Both the position numbers and the translations under genes were made by a program. From Bacillota bacterium (GTDB lineage Bacteria; Bacillota; Clostridia; Christensenellales; Borkfalkiaceae), in NCBI GenBank assembly GCA_019423125.1, contig JAHZBZ010000004.1, positions 102,474 through 166,473 of the forward strand: a DNA stretch of 64,000 nucleotides, in the 5' to 3' direction. The notes under the pieces were generated by a model that was not told the origin of the DNA, made no database searches, and saw nothing but the letters and a program-made list of their open reading frames with translations. Below are positions 33,429 to 41,121 of this stretch, one piece after another; positions within the stretch are counted from its first letter, which is position 1, and each line of letters starts with the position of its first letter.

Positions 33429-34708
33429 AAAGCGTCGGCGTAGCAATACTCGGTTTGGGAGTCGTCGGAAGCGGAACGTATAAGATCCTGCGCGATCACA
33501 GGGAGTTTTATCAGCGTACGCAGGGCGTGGACATCACCGTCGAAAGCGTGCTGGAGATCAACCGCAGCCGCGCGCTCGAGCTCGGCATCGACGAGAGTAA
33601 GATCTCCGACAACATTGCCGAGGTCATCTGCAACCCCAACGTGGACATCGTGGTGGAAGTGATCGGCGGCGTGGAGCCCGCGCGCAGTTTTGTCCTCGCG
33701 GCACTGCACAGCGGCAAGACGGTCGTGACCTCCAACAAAGAGCTCTTCTGTAAGTATTGGCACGAACTCGAGCGCGCCGCAAAGCGCACCAATGCGGGCC
33801 TGTACTTCGAAGCGAGCTGTGTGGGCGGCGTGCCCATCATCCGCACTCTCATCGACGGGATGCAGGCAAACGTCGTCACCAATCTGACGGGCATCATCAA
33901 CGGCACCACCAACTACATCCTCACGCGCATGTCGCGCGAGGGCGCAGACTATGCGTCCGTGCTCAAAGACGCGCAGGCGCTCGGCTATGCGGAAAAGGAC
34001 CCGACCGCGGACGTGGAAGGGTACGACGCCGCCTATAAGCTCTCCATCCTCTCCAGCCTTGCTTTCCACAAGAAAGTCCCGCTGGACAAGGTCTATCGCG
34101 AGGGCATTTCGGGCATCTCTGCGGCGGACATCGCCTATGGCGACGAGCTCGGTTATGTGCTCAAACTTCTTGCCATCGGCAAAAACGACGGCGGGGAGTC
34201 CATCGAGGTCCGCGTGCATCCCACGTTCATCCGCAAGGATCATCCGCTTGCATCCGTCAACGACAGCTTCAACGCAGTCTATCTGCAGGGCGACAGCGTC
34301 GGCGACATCATGCTCTACGGCAGAGGCGCGGGCGCGCTTCCGACGGGCAGTGCGATCGTCTCGGATATCATTTACGCCGCGACGCATACCGATGTAAAAT
34401 ATGCCACCTTCAAGAATACCCAGCAGCCGGAGAAGGGGGTGCGCTTCGTCACCGACTTCCGCAGCCGCTACTATATCCGCTTTACGGCGAAGGACCGTGC
34501 GGGCGTGCTCGCAAAGGTCGCGGGCATCTTCGCGAAATACAACATCAGCATCATCGACCTCATCCAGAAGGGCGAGGGCATCGAGAACATCCCCATCATC
34601 CTCATCACGCACGAGACCAATGAGTACTCTGTCCGCCGTGCGGTGGACAAGATCGCGGAGCTCGAGGACGTCGTCGAAGTCAACAGCGTTATCCGCGTGG
34701 AGAAGTGA
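33425..34708 (+). CDS. hom: Homoserine dehydrogenase
   Basis: Reduces aspartate semialdehyde to homoserine for threonine, methionine and isoleucine. The 427-residue protein has the NAD-binding LGLGVVGSGTYKIL, the core GIINGTTNYILTRM and AYKLSILSSLAF, and a C-terminal ACT domain (FTAKDRAGVLAKVAGIFAKY) for feedback control. ATGA overlap with coaX. Neither thrB nor thrC is adjacent. Confidence 0.96.
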   Translation: MKSVGVAILGLGVVGSGTYKILRDHREFYQRTQGVDITVESVLEINRSRALELGIDESKISDNIAEVICNPNVDIVVEVIGGVEPARSFVLAALHSGKTVVTSNKELFCKYWHELERAAKRTNAGLYFEASCVGGVPIIRTLIDGMQANVVTNLTGIINGTTNYILTRMSREGADYASVLKDAQALGYAEKDPTADVEGYDAAYKLSILSSLAFHKKVPLDKVYREGISGISAADIAYGDELGYVLKLLAIGKNDGGESIEVRVHPTFIRKDHPLASVNDSFNAVYLQGDSVGDIMLYGRGAGALPTGSAIVSDIIYAATHTDVKYATFKNTQQPEKGVRFVTDFRSRYYIRFTAKDRAGVLAKVAGIFAKYNISIIDLIQKGEGIENIPIILITHETNEYSVRRAVDKIAELEDVVEVNSVIRVEK

Positions 34709-34711
34709 GAT

Positions 34712-35056
34712 ATGATCTGTCACATCGCGGATCTGCCCGTCAGCAGATCTGAGAACTTCAAGGGCGGCGAGGGGCATGTCCTCATGAAAGACCTGTCCTG
34801 CGGGAAAAAGCCCGCAAATTTCAAGGTCTGTTGCGAGATGGTTCTCGAAAAGGGCTGCTCGATCGGCTTTCACGTTCATGAAGGGGACAGCGAGATCATC
34901 TGTATCCTTGAAGGCGAGGGGATCTGTACGGACGGCGGCGCGGACGTTCCCGTGCGTGCGGGCGATGCGATCGTCTGCCGCGAGGGCGAGGCACACGCGC
35001 TCCGCAACGAGTGCGATCGGCCGCTCCGCTATTTTGCGTTTGTGGTCGCCGCCTGA
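34712..35056 (+). CDS. Single-domain cupin protein
   Basis: 114-residue beta-barrel. The metal-binding cupin motifs are seen as GFHVHEGDSEIICILEGEG and the second as GEAHALRN. It follows hom by 3 bp and ends before a terminator, so it closes the S-component/coaX/hom operon. Function cannot be deduced; small cupins may be sugar isomerases, ligand sensors or dioxygenases. Confidence 0.88.
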   Translation: MICHIADLPVSRSENFKGGEGHVLMKDLSCGKKPANFKVCCEMVLEKGCSIGFHVHEGDSEIICILEGEGICTDGGADVPVRAGDAIVCREGEAHALRNECDRPLRYFAFVVAA

Positions 35057-35069
35057 AAACTGAGACTGC

Positions 35070-35101
35070 GTGCGTCGGCTTTTTGTCGGCGCACTTTTTT
35101 G
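35070..35101 (+). terminator. Terminator of the coaX-hom-cupin operon
   Basis: A 10-bp stem with two G-T pairs (35070-35079 with 35085-35094), loop TTTTT, followed by six T. Confidence 0.85.
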
Positions 35102-35129
35102 TGAGGCGGTAGCCTCGGGAGGAGATACA

Positions 35130-35999
35130 ATGCGGGCGATCGTACTTGTGAACGCCTATCTTCGGCAGAGCGGAATGATCCGTCAGGCGGAGCGCGTTCG
35201 CGAAGAACTGTGCGCGCGCGGCGTGGATGCCGTCGTGGAAAAGAACGGGAATTTTTTGTCGTATGTGCGCAAAAACTCGATAACGGTCGAAGAAAAGTGC
35301 GACTTTGTCGTCTATCTCGACAAGGATAAATACCTTCCGCGCATGCTCGAAGCGCGCGGTCTGCGGCTTTTTAACCGCGCGGAGGCGGTGGAGCTTTGCG
35401 ACGACAAGATGTTCACCGTGCTCGCGCTCGCGGACAAGGGGCTTCACCTCCCCGACACGGTCGCGGCGCCGCTGTGCTATTATCGTGACGCGCGCATTCC
35501 GCAGTCGTTTGTGCGCGGCGTGGGGGAACGGCTCGGATATCCGCTCATCGTCAAAAAGAGTTTCGGCAGCTGGGGCATGGACGTGCGCCTCGTGCGGGAC
35601 GAAGCGTCGCTTGCCGCCGTGGCGGAGGAATTCCGCACGGAGCCGCACCTTTTCCAGAAGCGCGTGGGCAAGCCGGGCGAGGACTTTCGCATCCTCGTGG
35701 TCGGCGGGAAGGCGATCGCCTGCATGCGCCGCAAAAACGAGGGGGATTTCCGCTCCAACATCGAGGCGGGAGGCAAGGGCGAGGCGGCAATTCCTCCCGC
35801 GGGTTTTGTCGAAGCGGCGGAGCGCTGTGCCGCGGTGCTCGGGCTGGATTACTGCGGCGTCGACCTTCTGGACGAGGAAGGAGTGCCGTATGTCTGTGAG
35901 GTCAATTCGAACGCGATGTTCAACGAGGCGGAGCGCGTGACGGGCGTCAACGTCGCAGGCGCCTTCGCCGAGCATATGCTCCGCACGATGAAAGAGTAA
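35130..35999 (+). CDS. RimK-like ATP-grasp ligase
   Basis: 289 residues. ATP-grasp features: YPLIVKKSFGSWGMDVRLV (nucleotide-binding Lys and Gly-rich loop), HLFQKRVGKPGEDFRILVVG, the DYCGVDLLDEEGVPYVCEVN metal-binding strand ending in N. This fits the RimK group, which adds amino acids (often glutamate) to a carboxyl group of a protein or cofactor. The substrate is unknown. GGAGGAGATACA precedes the ATG. Confidence 0.9.
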   Translation: MRAIVLVNAYLRQSGMIRQAERVREELCARGVDAVVEKNGNFLSYVRKNSITVEEKCDFVVYLDKDKYLPRMLEARGLRLFNRAEAVELCDDKMFTVLALADKGLHLPDTVAAPLCYYRDARIPQSFVRGVGERLGYPLIVKKSFGSWGMDVRLVRDEASLAAVAEEFRTEPHLFQKRVGKPGEDFRILVVGGKAIACMRRKNEGDFRSNIEAGGKGEAAIPPAGFVEAAERCAAVLGLDYCGVDLLDEEGVPYVCEVNSNAMFNEAERVTGVNVAGAFAEHMLRTMKE

Positions 36000-36055
36000 A
36001 TTATAAAGAAAAAGTGAATAAAATGAATAAAAATATAAAATCACAAAAAAAACGG

Positions 36056-36084
36056 TTGCGTTTTTAAGCCGTGCATGATATGAT
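36056..36084 (+). promoter_or_regulatory. Promoter of the amino-acid ABC operon
   Basis: TTGCGT (36056-36061), a 17-base spacer and TATGAT (36079-36084), in a markedly AT-rich stretch (36000-36148). The leader contains GCTTG-TTTTT-CAAGC, a small hairpin. Confidence 0.65.
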
Positions 36085-36148
36085 TTACATGCTTGTTTTT
36101 CAAGCGGCCCGATACGGACAAAAAAATTTTTTACATAGAGGTATCAGT

Positions 36149-37036
36149 ATGAAAAAGTTGCTTGTTGCCTTTGTTGCAGTTCTCATGATCTGCGCTATGG
36201 CTATCTCCATGACGGCGTGCAACGGTCCTGCGCTTGTCAAGATCATTGAGATCGATCTTTCGAGCGAACAGTACGGTGTTGCGATCAAAAAAGGCAATAC
36301 CGAGATGAAGGAAAAGGTTGACGAAATTCTTTCCGCGCTTTGCGGTGAGGGTTATGAAGTTGACGGAAAAGTCGTCACGTTCGATTCCCTGTATGAGGAT
36401 GAGATGGAGGCGCAGGAGAAAGGCGAAGTGATCAGCATCGGCGAGGTCAAAACCTCGAGTACCGATCGCTCCAAAGAGCTCGTCGTCGCAACCAATGCGG
36501 CATTTGCACCCTTTGAGTATCGCGTGAATGCAAATGAATTCGGCGGCATCGATATGCAGATCGCCAAGATCCTCGCGGATGCGATGGGCAAAGAGCTTGT
36601 CATTTCTCATATGGAGTTCGAGGTTGTTCTTGAAGCGGTGAACAGCGATGATGCGGACATCGCACTCGCGGGACTCACCATTAACGCAGAGCGCGCAGAA
36701 GTCGTTGATTTTTCCGTGGCGTATTATGACACCACACAGCGCATTGCAGTCGCTGCTGATGATACTCGTTTTGACGATTGCAAGACAGAAGAAGATGTCG
36801 TAGCAGTGCTCAAATCGATGAGCGGTGCAAAAGCAGGAGCGGCAAAGAATCAGACGGGTTATTATTATCTGTACGGTGACGAGAGCTTTGAGTTTGAAGG
36901 GTTCCGCGATATTCTGGACATCCGTCCTTATCAGACGGTCGCCCTTGCAGTGCAGGATCTTGCTAACGGAACGGTAGAAGTCGTATGTGCCGATAAAGAC
37001 ACCCTTCAGGCATCCGTGAAGGCAATCAACGGCTGA
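36149..37036 (+). CDS. Circularly permuted amino-acid-binding lipoprotein (SBP family 3)
   Basis: 295 residues. A signal peptide ends in lipobox SMTAC (C24), so the mature protein is tethered outside the membrane. In a normal family-3 binding protein the order is KLVVAT...FAPFEF, then the binding Arg (TITDERKKAIDFS), then the second lobe, and finally a tail like QQYGIAFPKGSDELRDKV. Here the tail segment comes first: residues ~28-83 (LVKIIEIDLSSEQYGVAIKK ... FDSLYED), and only then KELVVATNAAFAPFEY at residues ~109-124, with LTINAERAEVVDFS (R182). The chain ends at ADKDTLQASVKAING, exactly where the normal tail would begin. Permease and ATPase follow. Codon use is more AT-rich than nearby genes. 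Confidence 0.88.
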   Translation: MKKLLVAFVAVLMICAMAISMTACNGPALVKIIEIDLSSEQYGVAIKKGNTEMKEKVDEILSALCGEGYEVDGKVVTFDSLYEDEMEAQEKGEVISIGEVKTSSTDRSKELVVATNAAFAPFEYRVNANEFGGIDMQIAKILADAMGKELVISHMEFEVVLEAVNSDDADIALAGLTINAERAEVVDFSVAYYDTTQRIAVAADDTRFDDCKTEEDVVAVLKSMSGAKAGAAKNQTGYYYLYGDESFEFEGFRDILDIRPYQTVALAVQDLANGTVEVVCADKDTLQASVKAING

Positions 37037-37064
37037 TTCGGTCCTAAAAAAGGATTGAGCGATC

Positions 37065-37757
37065 ATGAAGTCGAAACTCGATACATTTTTTAAATATCTA
37101 TTCGATTACGGCAACTATGAGACCGTGCTGATCGGTCTTTGGAATACGGTGATCATCGCGGTCTGCGGTTTGCTGATCGGCATCGTGATCGGGTCTTTTG
37201 TTGCTGCGCTGAAGGTTGCGGGCGGTCGCAACAAAATAGTGAAGGCGTTTTCTTATGTCGGAGACGCTTACACGGGACTGTTTCGCGGAACGCCTATCAT
37301 CGTTCAGCTGATGATTTTTCATTTTATCATTTTTCGCGGCTCCGGTATCAATACTTTGCTGGAGGCAGTCATCGTTTTCGGGCTGAACAGCGGTGCCTAT
37401 GTTGCGGAGATCATGCGCGGCGGCATCCTGTCGGTGGACATCGGACAGACAGAGGCGGGCAGAACGCTTGGCCTTTCCTATACAACGACGATGTTCCGCG
37501 TCGTCATTCCGCAAGCGATCAAAAACGTCATCCCGACGCTCGGTAATGAGCTGATCGCTCTGACAAAGGATACTTCCGTCGCCGGATATGTTGCCACAAT
37601 GGACTTGAACGCTGCCTTTACGGCAATTGCGGGTGCGACATACGATTATCTCGTGCCGTATCTTTTCCTTGCGCTCGTATATCTTGTCCTTGTCATTCTG
37701 ATCACAGTTCTCATCCGTTTTGTGGAAAGGAGGATGCGCAAGAGTGAAAGACGCTAA
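37065..37757 (+). CDS. Amino-acid ABC transporter permease (HisM/GlnP family)
   Basis: 230 residues with about five helices. The cytoplasmic EAA loop that contacts the ATPase is clear: EAGRTLGLSYTTTMFRVVIP followed by QAIKNVIPTLGNE. The N-terminal GLWNTVIIAVCGLLIGIVIG and GTPIIVQLMI segments are typical of polar amino-acid permeases. It overlaps the ATPase start (GTG 37744) by 14 bp. Confidence 0.95.
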   Translation: MKSKLDTFFKYLFDYGNYETVLIGLWNTVIIAVCGLLIGIVIGSFVAALKVAGGRNKIVKAFSYVGDAYTGLFRGTPIIVQLMIFHFIIFRGSGINTLLEAVIVFGLNSGAYVAEIMRGGILSVDIGQTEAGRTLGLSYTTTMFRVVIPQAIKNVIPTLGNELIALTKDTSVAGYVATMDLNAAFTAIAGATYDYLVPYLFLALVYLVLVILITVLIRFVERRMRKSERR

Positions 37758-38652
37758 AAAGAAAGATCCGAAATTCCTCAAGACAGAAAAAACGCCTGTG
37801 GAGCCGTTTGATCCCAAGGCCTTGATAGAAGTTCAGCATCTGACAAAGGAATACGGAAAACTGACTGTCCTCAACGATATCAGTGAAAAGATTTTTCCCG
37901 GCGAAAAAGTCGCGATCATCGGTCCTTCCGGCAGCGGAAAGAGCACCTTCTTGCGCTGTCTGAACGTTTTGGAGGACCCGACCGACGGCTATGTGTTCTT
38001 TCAGGGCAGCAATCTTTGCGATCTGAAAGTGGACATCAATTTGCAGCGCCGCAGAATGGGCATGGTGTTTCAGCAGTTCAACCTGTTCAACAACATGAAC
38101 GTGCTCAAAAACATCACGCTTGCGCCCGTCCATGTCGGGTTGCAGGATCTGAGGCGGGTGCAGCGCAGAAATTTTTTCAGGCGCATCGCAAACCTGTTCC
38201 GCAGGAAGAACAAGAAGCTCCCGCTCGAGCCCGTACAGACCAGCGCGAAGCAGATCAAAGAGGACGCAAAGGCGAACGCGATGCGGCTTCTCGAGCGTAT
38301 CGGACTTGCGGACAAGGCGTCGGCATATCCGTCCACGCTTTCGGGCGGTCAGCGCCAGCGCATCGCGATCGTCCGCGCGCTCGCGATGAATCCTAAAGTC
38401 ATGCTCTTCGACGAGCCGACCAGCGCGCTCGATCCCGAGATGGTCGGCGAAGTTCTCGAACTCATCAAAGAGCTCGCCAACGAGGGCATGACCATGGTCA
38501 TCGTGACGCACGAGATGGGCTTTGCCCGCGAGGTCGCGACCCGTGTTTTCTTCATGGACGGCGGCAAGATACAGGAGCAGGGTCCGCCCGAACAGGTCTT
38601 CGGCGCGCCGAAGAACGAGCGTCTCAAAGATTTCCTCTCAAAGGTGCTCTGA
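37744..38652 (+). CDS. Amino-acid ABC transporter ATPase with a basic insertion
   Basis: 302 residues against ~240-250 for GlnQ/HisP. Walker A GPSGSGKST (residues 60-68), Q-loop VFQQFNLF, signature LSGGQRQR (199-206), Walker B VMLFDEPTSALDP and switch His in VIVTHEMGFA. The excess length is a ~27-residue charged N-terminal extension and a ~36-residue insertion (about 134-171, DLRRVQRRNFFRRIANLFRR and on) between Q-loop and signature, in the helical subdomain that touches the permease. Start is GTG behind AAAGGAGG; a TTG at 37720 lies within the ribosome site and is unlikely. Confidence 0.93.
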   Translation: MKDAKKKDPKFLKTEKTPVEPFDPKALIEVQHLTKEYGKLTVLNDISEKIFPGEKVAIIGPSGSGKSTFLRCLNVLEDPTDGYVFFQGSNLCDLKVDINLQRRRMGMVFQQFNLFNNMNVLKNITLAPVHVGLQDLRRVQRRNFFRRIANLFRRKNKKLPLEPVQTSAKQIKEDAKANAMRLLERIGLADKASAYPSTLSGGQRQRIAIVRALAMNPKVMLFDEPTSALDPEMVGEVLELIKELANEGMTMVIVTHEMGFAREVATRVFFMDGGKIQEQGPPEQVFGAPKNERLKDFLSKVL

Positions 38653-38704
38653 AATTTTTTCGGCAGACCGCGCATAAAGCTGCAAAACTTTATAACAGTG
38701 AACA

Positions 38705-38735
38705 GAAGGAGGGCAGACTGTGCCTTCCTTTTTGT
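38705..38735 (+). terminator. Terminator of the amino-acid ABC operon
   Basis: GGAGGGCA pairs with TGCCTTCC (one mismatch), loop GACTG, then TTTTT. Confidence 0.75.
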
Positions 38736-38795
38736 TTGTATTTTAAAAAACCTGCTCCGATTGGCTTTTTCCGCAAAAATATTTTAAAAAATACA

Positions 38796-38824
38796 TTTAC
38801 AAAGGGCAAAATAAATGCTATAAT
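38796..38824 (+). promoter_or_regulatory. Promoter of the LytTR/sensor-kinase pair
   Basis: TTTACA (38796-38801), a 17-base spacer and TATAAT (38819-38824) with TGC before the -10. Confidence 0.75.
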
Positions 38825-38849
38825 AACGCAAAAACCTCGGAGTGGAGCC

Positions 38850-39567
38850 GTGATCAAAGTAGCCATAGTCGAAGACAGCGAGAGCGCGTCCGATAAACTT
38901 CTCGAATACATTGCCGCCTTCTCAAAAAAATCGGAAGGCGAGTTTGAATTTGAAACGACGGTGTACCGCGATGCCGTCTCTTTTCTGACCAATTATAAAT
39001 CCGTATACGACCTCGTGTTCATGGACATAGAGCTTCCTCTGCTGGACGGCATGACGGCAGCGGAGAAACTTCGCAAGATGGACACCAAGATCATGATCAT
39101 CTTTGTGACGAACATGTCGCAGTTCGCCGTGCGCGGCTACGAGGTGGGGGGCTTTTGATTACATCCTGAAACCCGTCGTCTACAACAACTTTGAACTCAA
39201 AATGAAAAAGGCCGCCTCGCTCATCCGCAGTGAGTCGGATGCCATCGTCATAAACAAGCCGGGCGCGGTGCTCCGCGTGCTCGCGCGCGACGTGCGCTAC
39301 ATCGAGGTGAGCGGGCATAAGATCGTCTATCATCTTGAGGGCGAATCGGTCAGCGGCGGCAGCGAATCTCTCTCCGAGTTGGAAGCGCGTCTTGCTCCGC
39401 TCGGCTATGTCCGTTGCAACAAATGCTATCTCGTCAATTGCCGCCATATCCAATGCGTCCAGGGCAGCATTGTAACCCTGTTTGGCGGCGAGGAGCTGCT
39501 CATCAGCCGCCCGCGCAAAAAGAGCTTTATGCTCGGTCTTGCGCAGTGGCTGGGCAAGGGGAATTGA
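38850..39567 (+). pseudogene. LytTR-family response regulator, frameshifted by one extra G
   Basis: As sequenced, the receiver half reads from GTG 38850 (VIKVAIVEDSE; phospho-acceptor D59 in FMDIELP) and stops at 39158, right after GYEVGGF. Reading one base later restores DYILKPVVYNNFELKMKKAA and the LytTR DNA-binding domain (RYIEVSGHKIVYHLEGE; GYVRCNKCYLVNCRHIQ; ISRPRKKSF). With one G fewer in the six-G run 39146-39151 the protein is a normal AgrA/LytR-type regulator of 238 residues and the junction reads GYEVGAFDYILKPV, the conserved form. It may be a sequencing or assembly error in the homopolymer, an inactivating mutation or slippage. The GHKL sensor kinase follows 1 bp after. Confidence 0.9.
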
Positions 39568-39568
39568 A

Positions 39569-40930
39569 ATGGAGCAGATCTACAACTTTTTTCTCGGATA
39601 CGGCTTTATCTTCGAGCTGTTTCTCTCCTTTGCACTGTTCACTCTCAGCTTCAAGCACAGAAAGAATTTCTTGCTTCGGCTCCTGCTGTGCATTGCAGTG
39701 ATGTTTTTCTTCTCCTATTTGCGCAACACCATTCCCAAACTCAATGCATGGACGGAGAGCGTCAAGTACATCATTCTCTACGGTCTCTGTATTTTTTCCG
39801 TCTGGTTTTTGTTTGACGTTCCCATTCGCCGCGCCTTGTATGCCACCATCGGCGCGAGCCTTACCCAACACATCTCCTTTAAGATCGGCGACACCTGCCG
39901 TCATTTTCTCCTCGATCCGATGGGTGTCTTTCCCGTCACGGTTCTGTATGTCTCGATCGTCCTTCTCGTGAATGCGGCGGGCTATTTTGTCATTGCTCGG
40001 CGTATCGACAAGTTTTCGGAGGATATGCAAAGCGCCTCGGCGCTCTTTCTGAGCGGCGGCGTGATGGTGGTCTGCGTCTTTTTGCAACAACTGTTCGAGG
40101 AATACGGCGGAGGGATCAGCGGCCCGATGTATCTCGTATTCACGGGCTTTGACCTCACGTGCTGTCTCTTTGCGCTCGGCGCGCTGTATGCGGTCAACCT
40201 GAGCGCGCACATCCGCCAGGAATACAATCTCATGGAACACGTTCTGCACCTGCAAAAGGGACAGATGGAGACCTCCAAGGAGATGATGGACCTGATCAAC
40301 ATCAAGTGCCACGACCTCAAAAAGATGATCACGCTCCTCGGCGACAAAAAACACCTGACCGACGACGAGATCGCCGAGATGAAACGCGCCGTTTCCATCT
40401 ATGATGCGAGCGTAAAGACGGGCAACGAAGCGCTGGACGTCCTGCTCGCCGAAAAGACCCTTCTCTGCGAGAACAAGGGCATTCTGTTCAACTGCGTAGT
40501 GGACGGGAAGAGCCTTTCTTTCATGAAATCTTCGGACATCTATTCGCTGTTCGGCAACGCGATCGACAACGCGATCGAGGCGGTGGAGAAGATCGAAGAC
40601 CCGACCAAGCGCTGCATCGGCATCAACGTAAAGGAGAGCCGCGGCATGATGATCGCGCACCTGGAAAACTATTTTACGGGCGCGCTGAATTACGACGAAC
40701 AGGAGCTCGTCACGACCAAGGAGGACAAGCGCTATCACGGATTCGGCGTAAAGAGCATCAAGCTCATTGCGGCGCGGTACGGCGGCTATGTGTCCATGTG
40801 CGCCGAGGGGGAAGTGTTCAACCTGGACATCCTGCTTCCGATCGGAAAGCCGCAGGAAGGACTGCGCTCCGTCGGAGCGGAAGGACCGGAAGGAGCGGAA
40901 GAGGATAAAAAAGGCAGTTCAGGGTCATAA
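39569..40930 (+). CDS. GHKL-domain sensor histidine kinase (AgrC/ComD-like)
   Basis: 453 residues. Five to six hydrophobic helices occupy residues ~1-215 without a large extracellular domain. The phospho-acceptor motif is INIKCHDLKKMITLL with H248, and the GHKL ATPase follows (SLFGNAIDNAIEAVEKI; KRYHGFGVKSIKLIAARYGG). These kinases pair with LytTR regulators and often sense peptides. ATG 1 bp after the regulator stop, so the pair is cotranscribed. The C-terminus after ~430 is a charged Gly/Glu-rich tail. Confidence 0.93.
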   Translation: MEQIYNFFLGYGFIFELFLSFALFTLSFKHRKNFLLRLLLCIAVMFFFSYLRNTIPKLNAWTESVKYIILYGLCIFSVWFLFDVPIRRALYATIGASLTQHISFKIGDTCRHFLLDPMGVFPVTVLYVSIVLLVNAAGYFVIARRIDKFSEDMQSASALFLSGGVMVVCVFLQQLFEEYGGGISGPMYLVFTGFDLTCCLFALGALYAVNLSAHIRQEYNLMEHVLHLQKGQMETSKEMMDLINIKCHDLKKMITLLGDKKHLTDDEIAEMKRAVSIYDASVKTGNEALDVLLAEKTLLCENKGILFNCVVDGKSLSFMKSSDIYSLFGNAIDNAIEAVEKIEDPTKRCIGINVKESRGMMIAHLENYFTGALNYDEQELVTTKEDKRYHGFGVKSIKLIAARYGGYVSMCAEGEVFNLDILLPIGKPQEGLRSVGAEGPEGAEEDKKGSSGS

Positions 40931-40978
40931 AATGACAGTTTGAGAGTTTTATCTTGTAATTTTTACGATTTGCGATAA

Positions 40979-41008
40979 GATGTTTTCAGATTTTGAAAGC
41001 ATCTTTTT
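40979..41008 (+). terminator. Terminator of the two-component operon
   Basis: A 9-bp stem with one G-T pair (40979-40987 with 40995-41003) followed by five T. The gap from here to 41121 shows no clear promoter consensus. Confidence 0.75.
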
Positions 41009-41121
41009 GTTTGCTTTTCAAATGCAGAGCGGACGTCGTTCAGCCCGCATTCCCAAGGACGCGGGGAAGCGGAAAGGGACGAGCCGCAGGAGAAAAAACA
41101 TTTTTTAGAGGAGGAGTTTTC

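Noticed and set aside
38736..38849. Upstream extension of the LytTR regulator to an earlier ATG
   Set aside because: The extension crosses the promoter and terminator region; VIKVAIVED is the family start.
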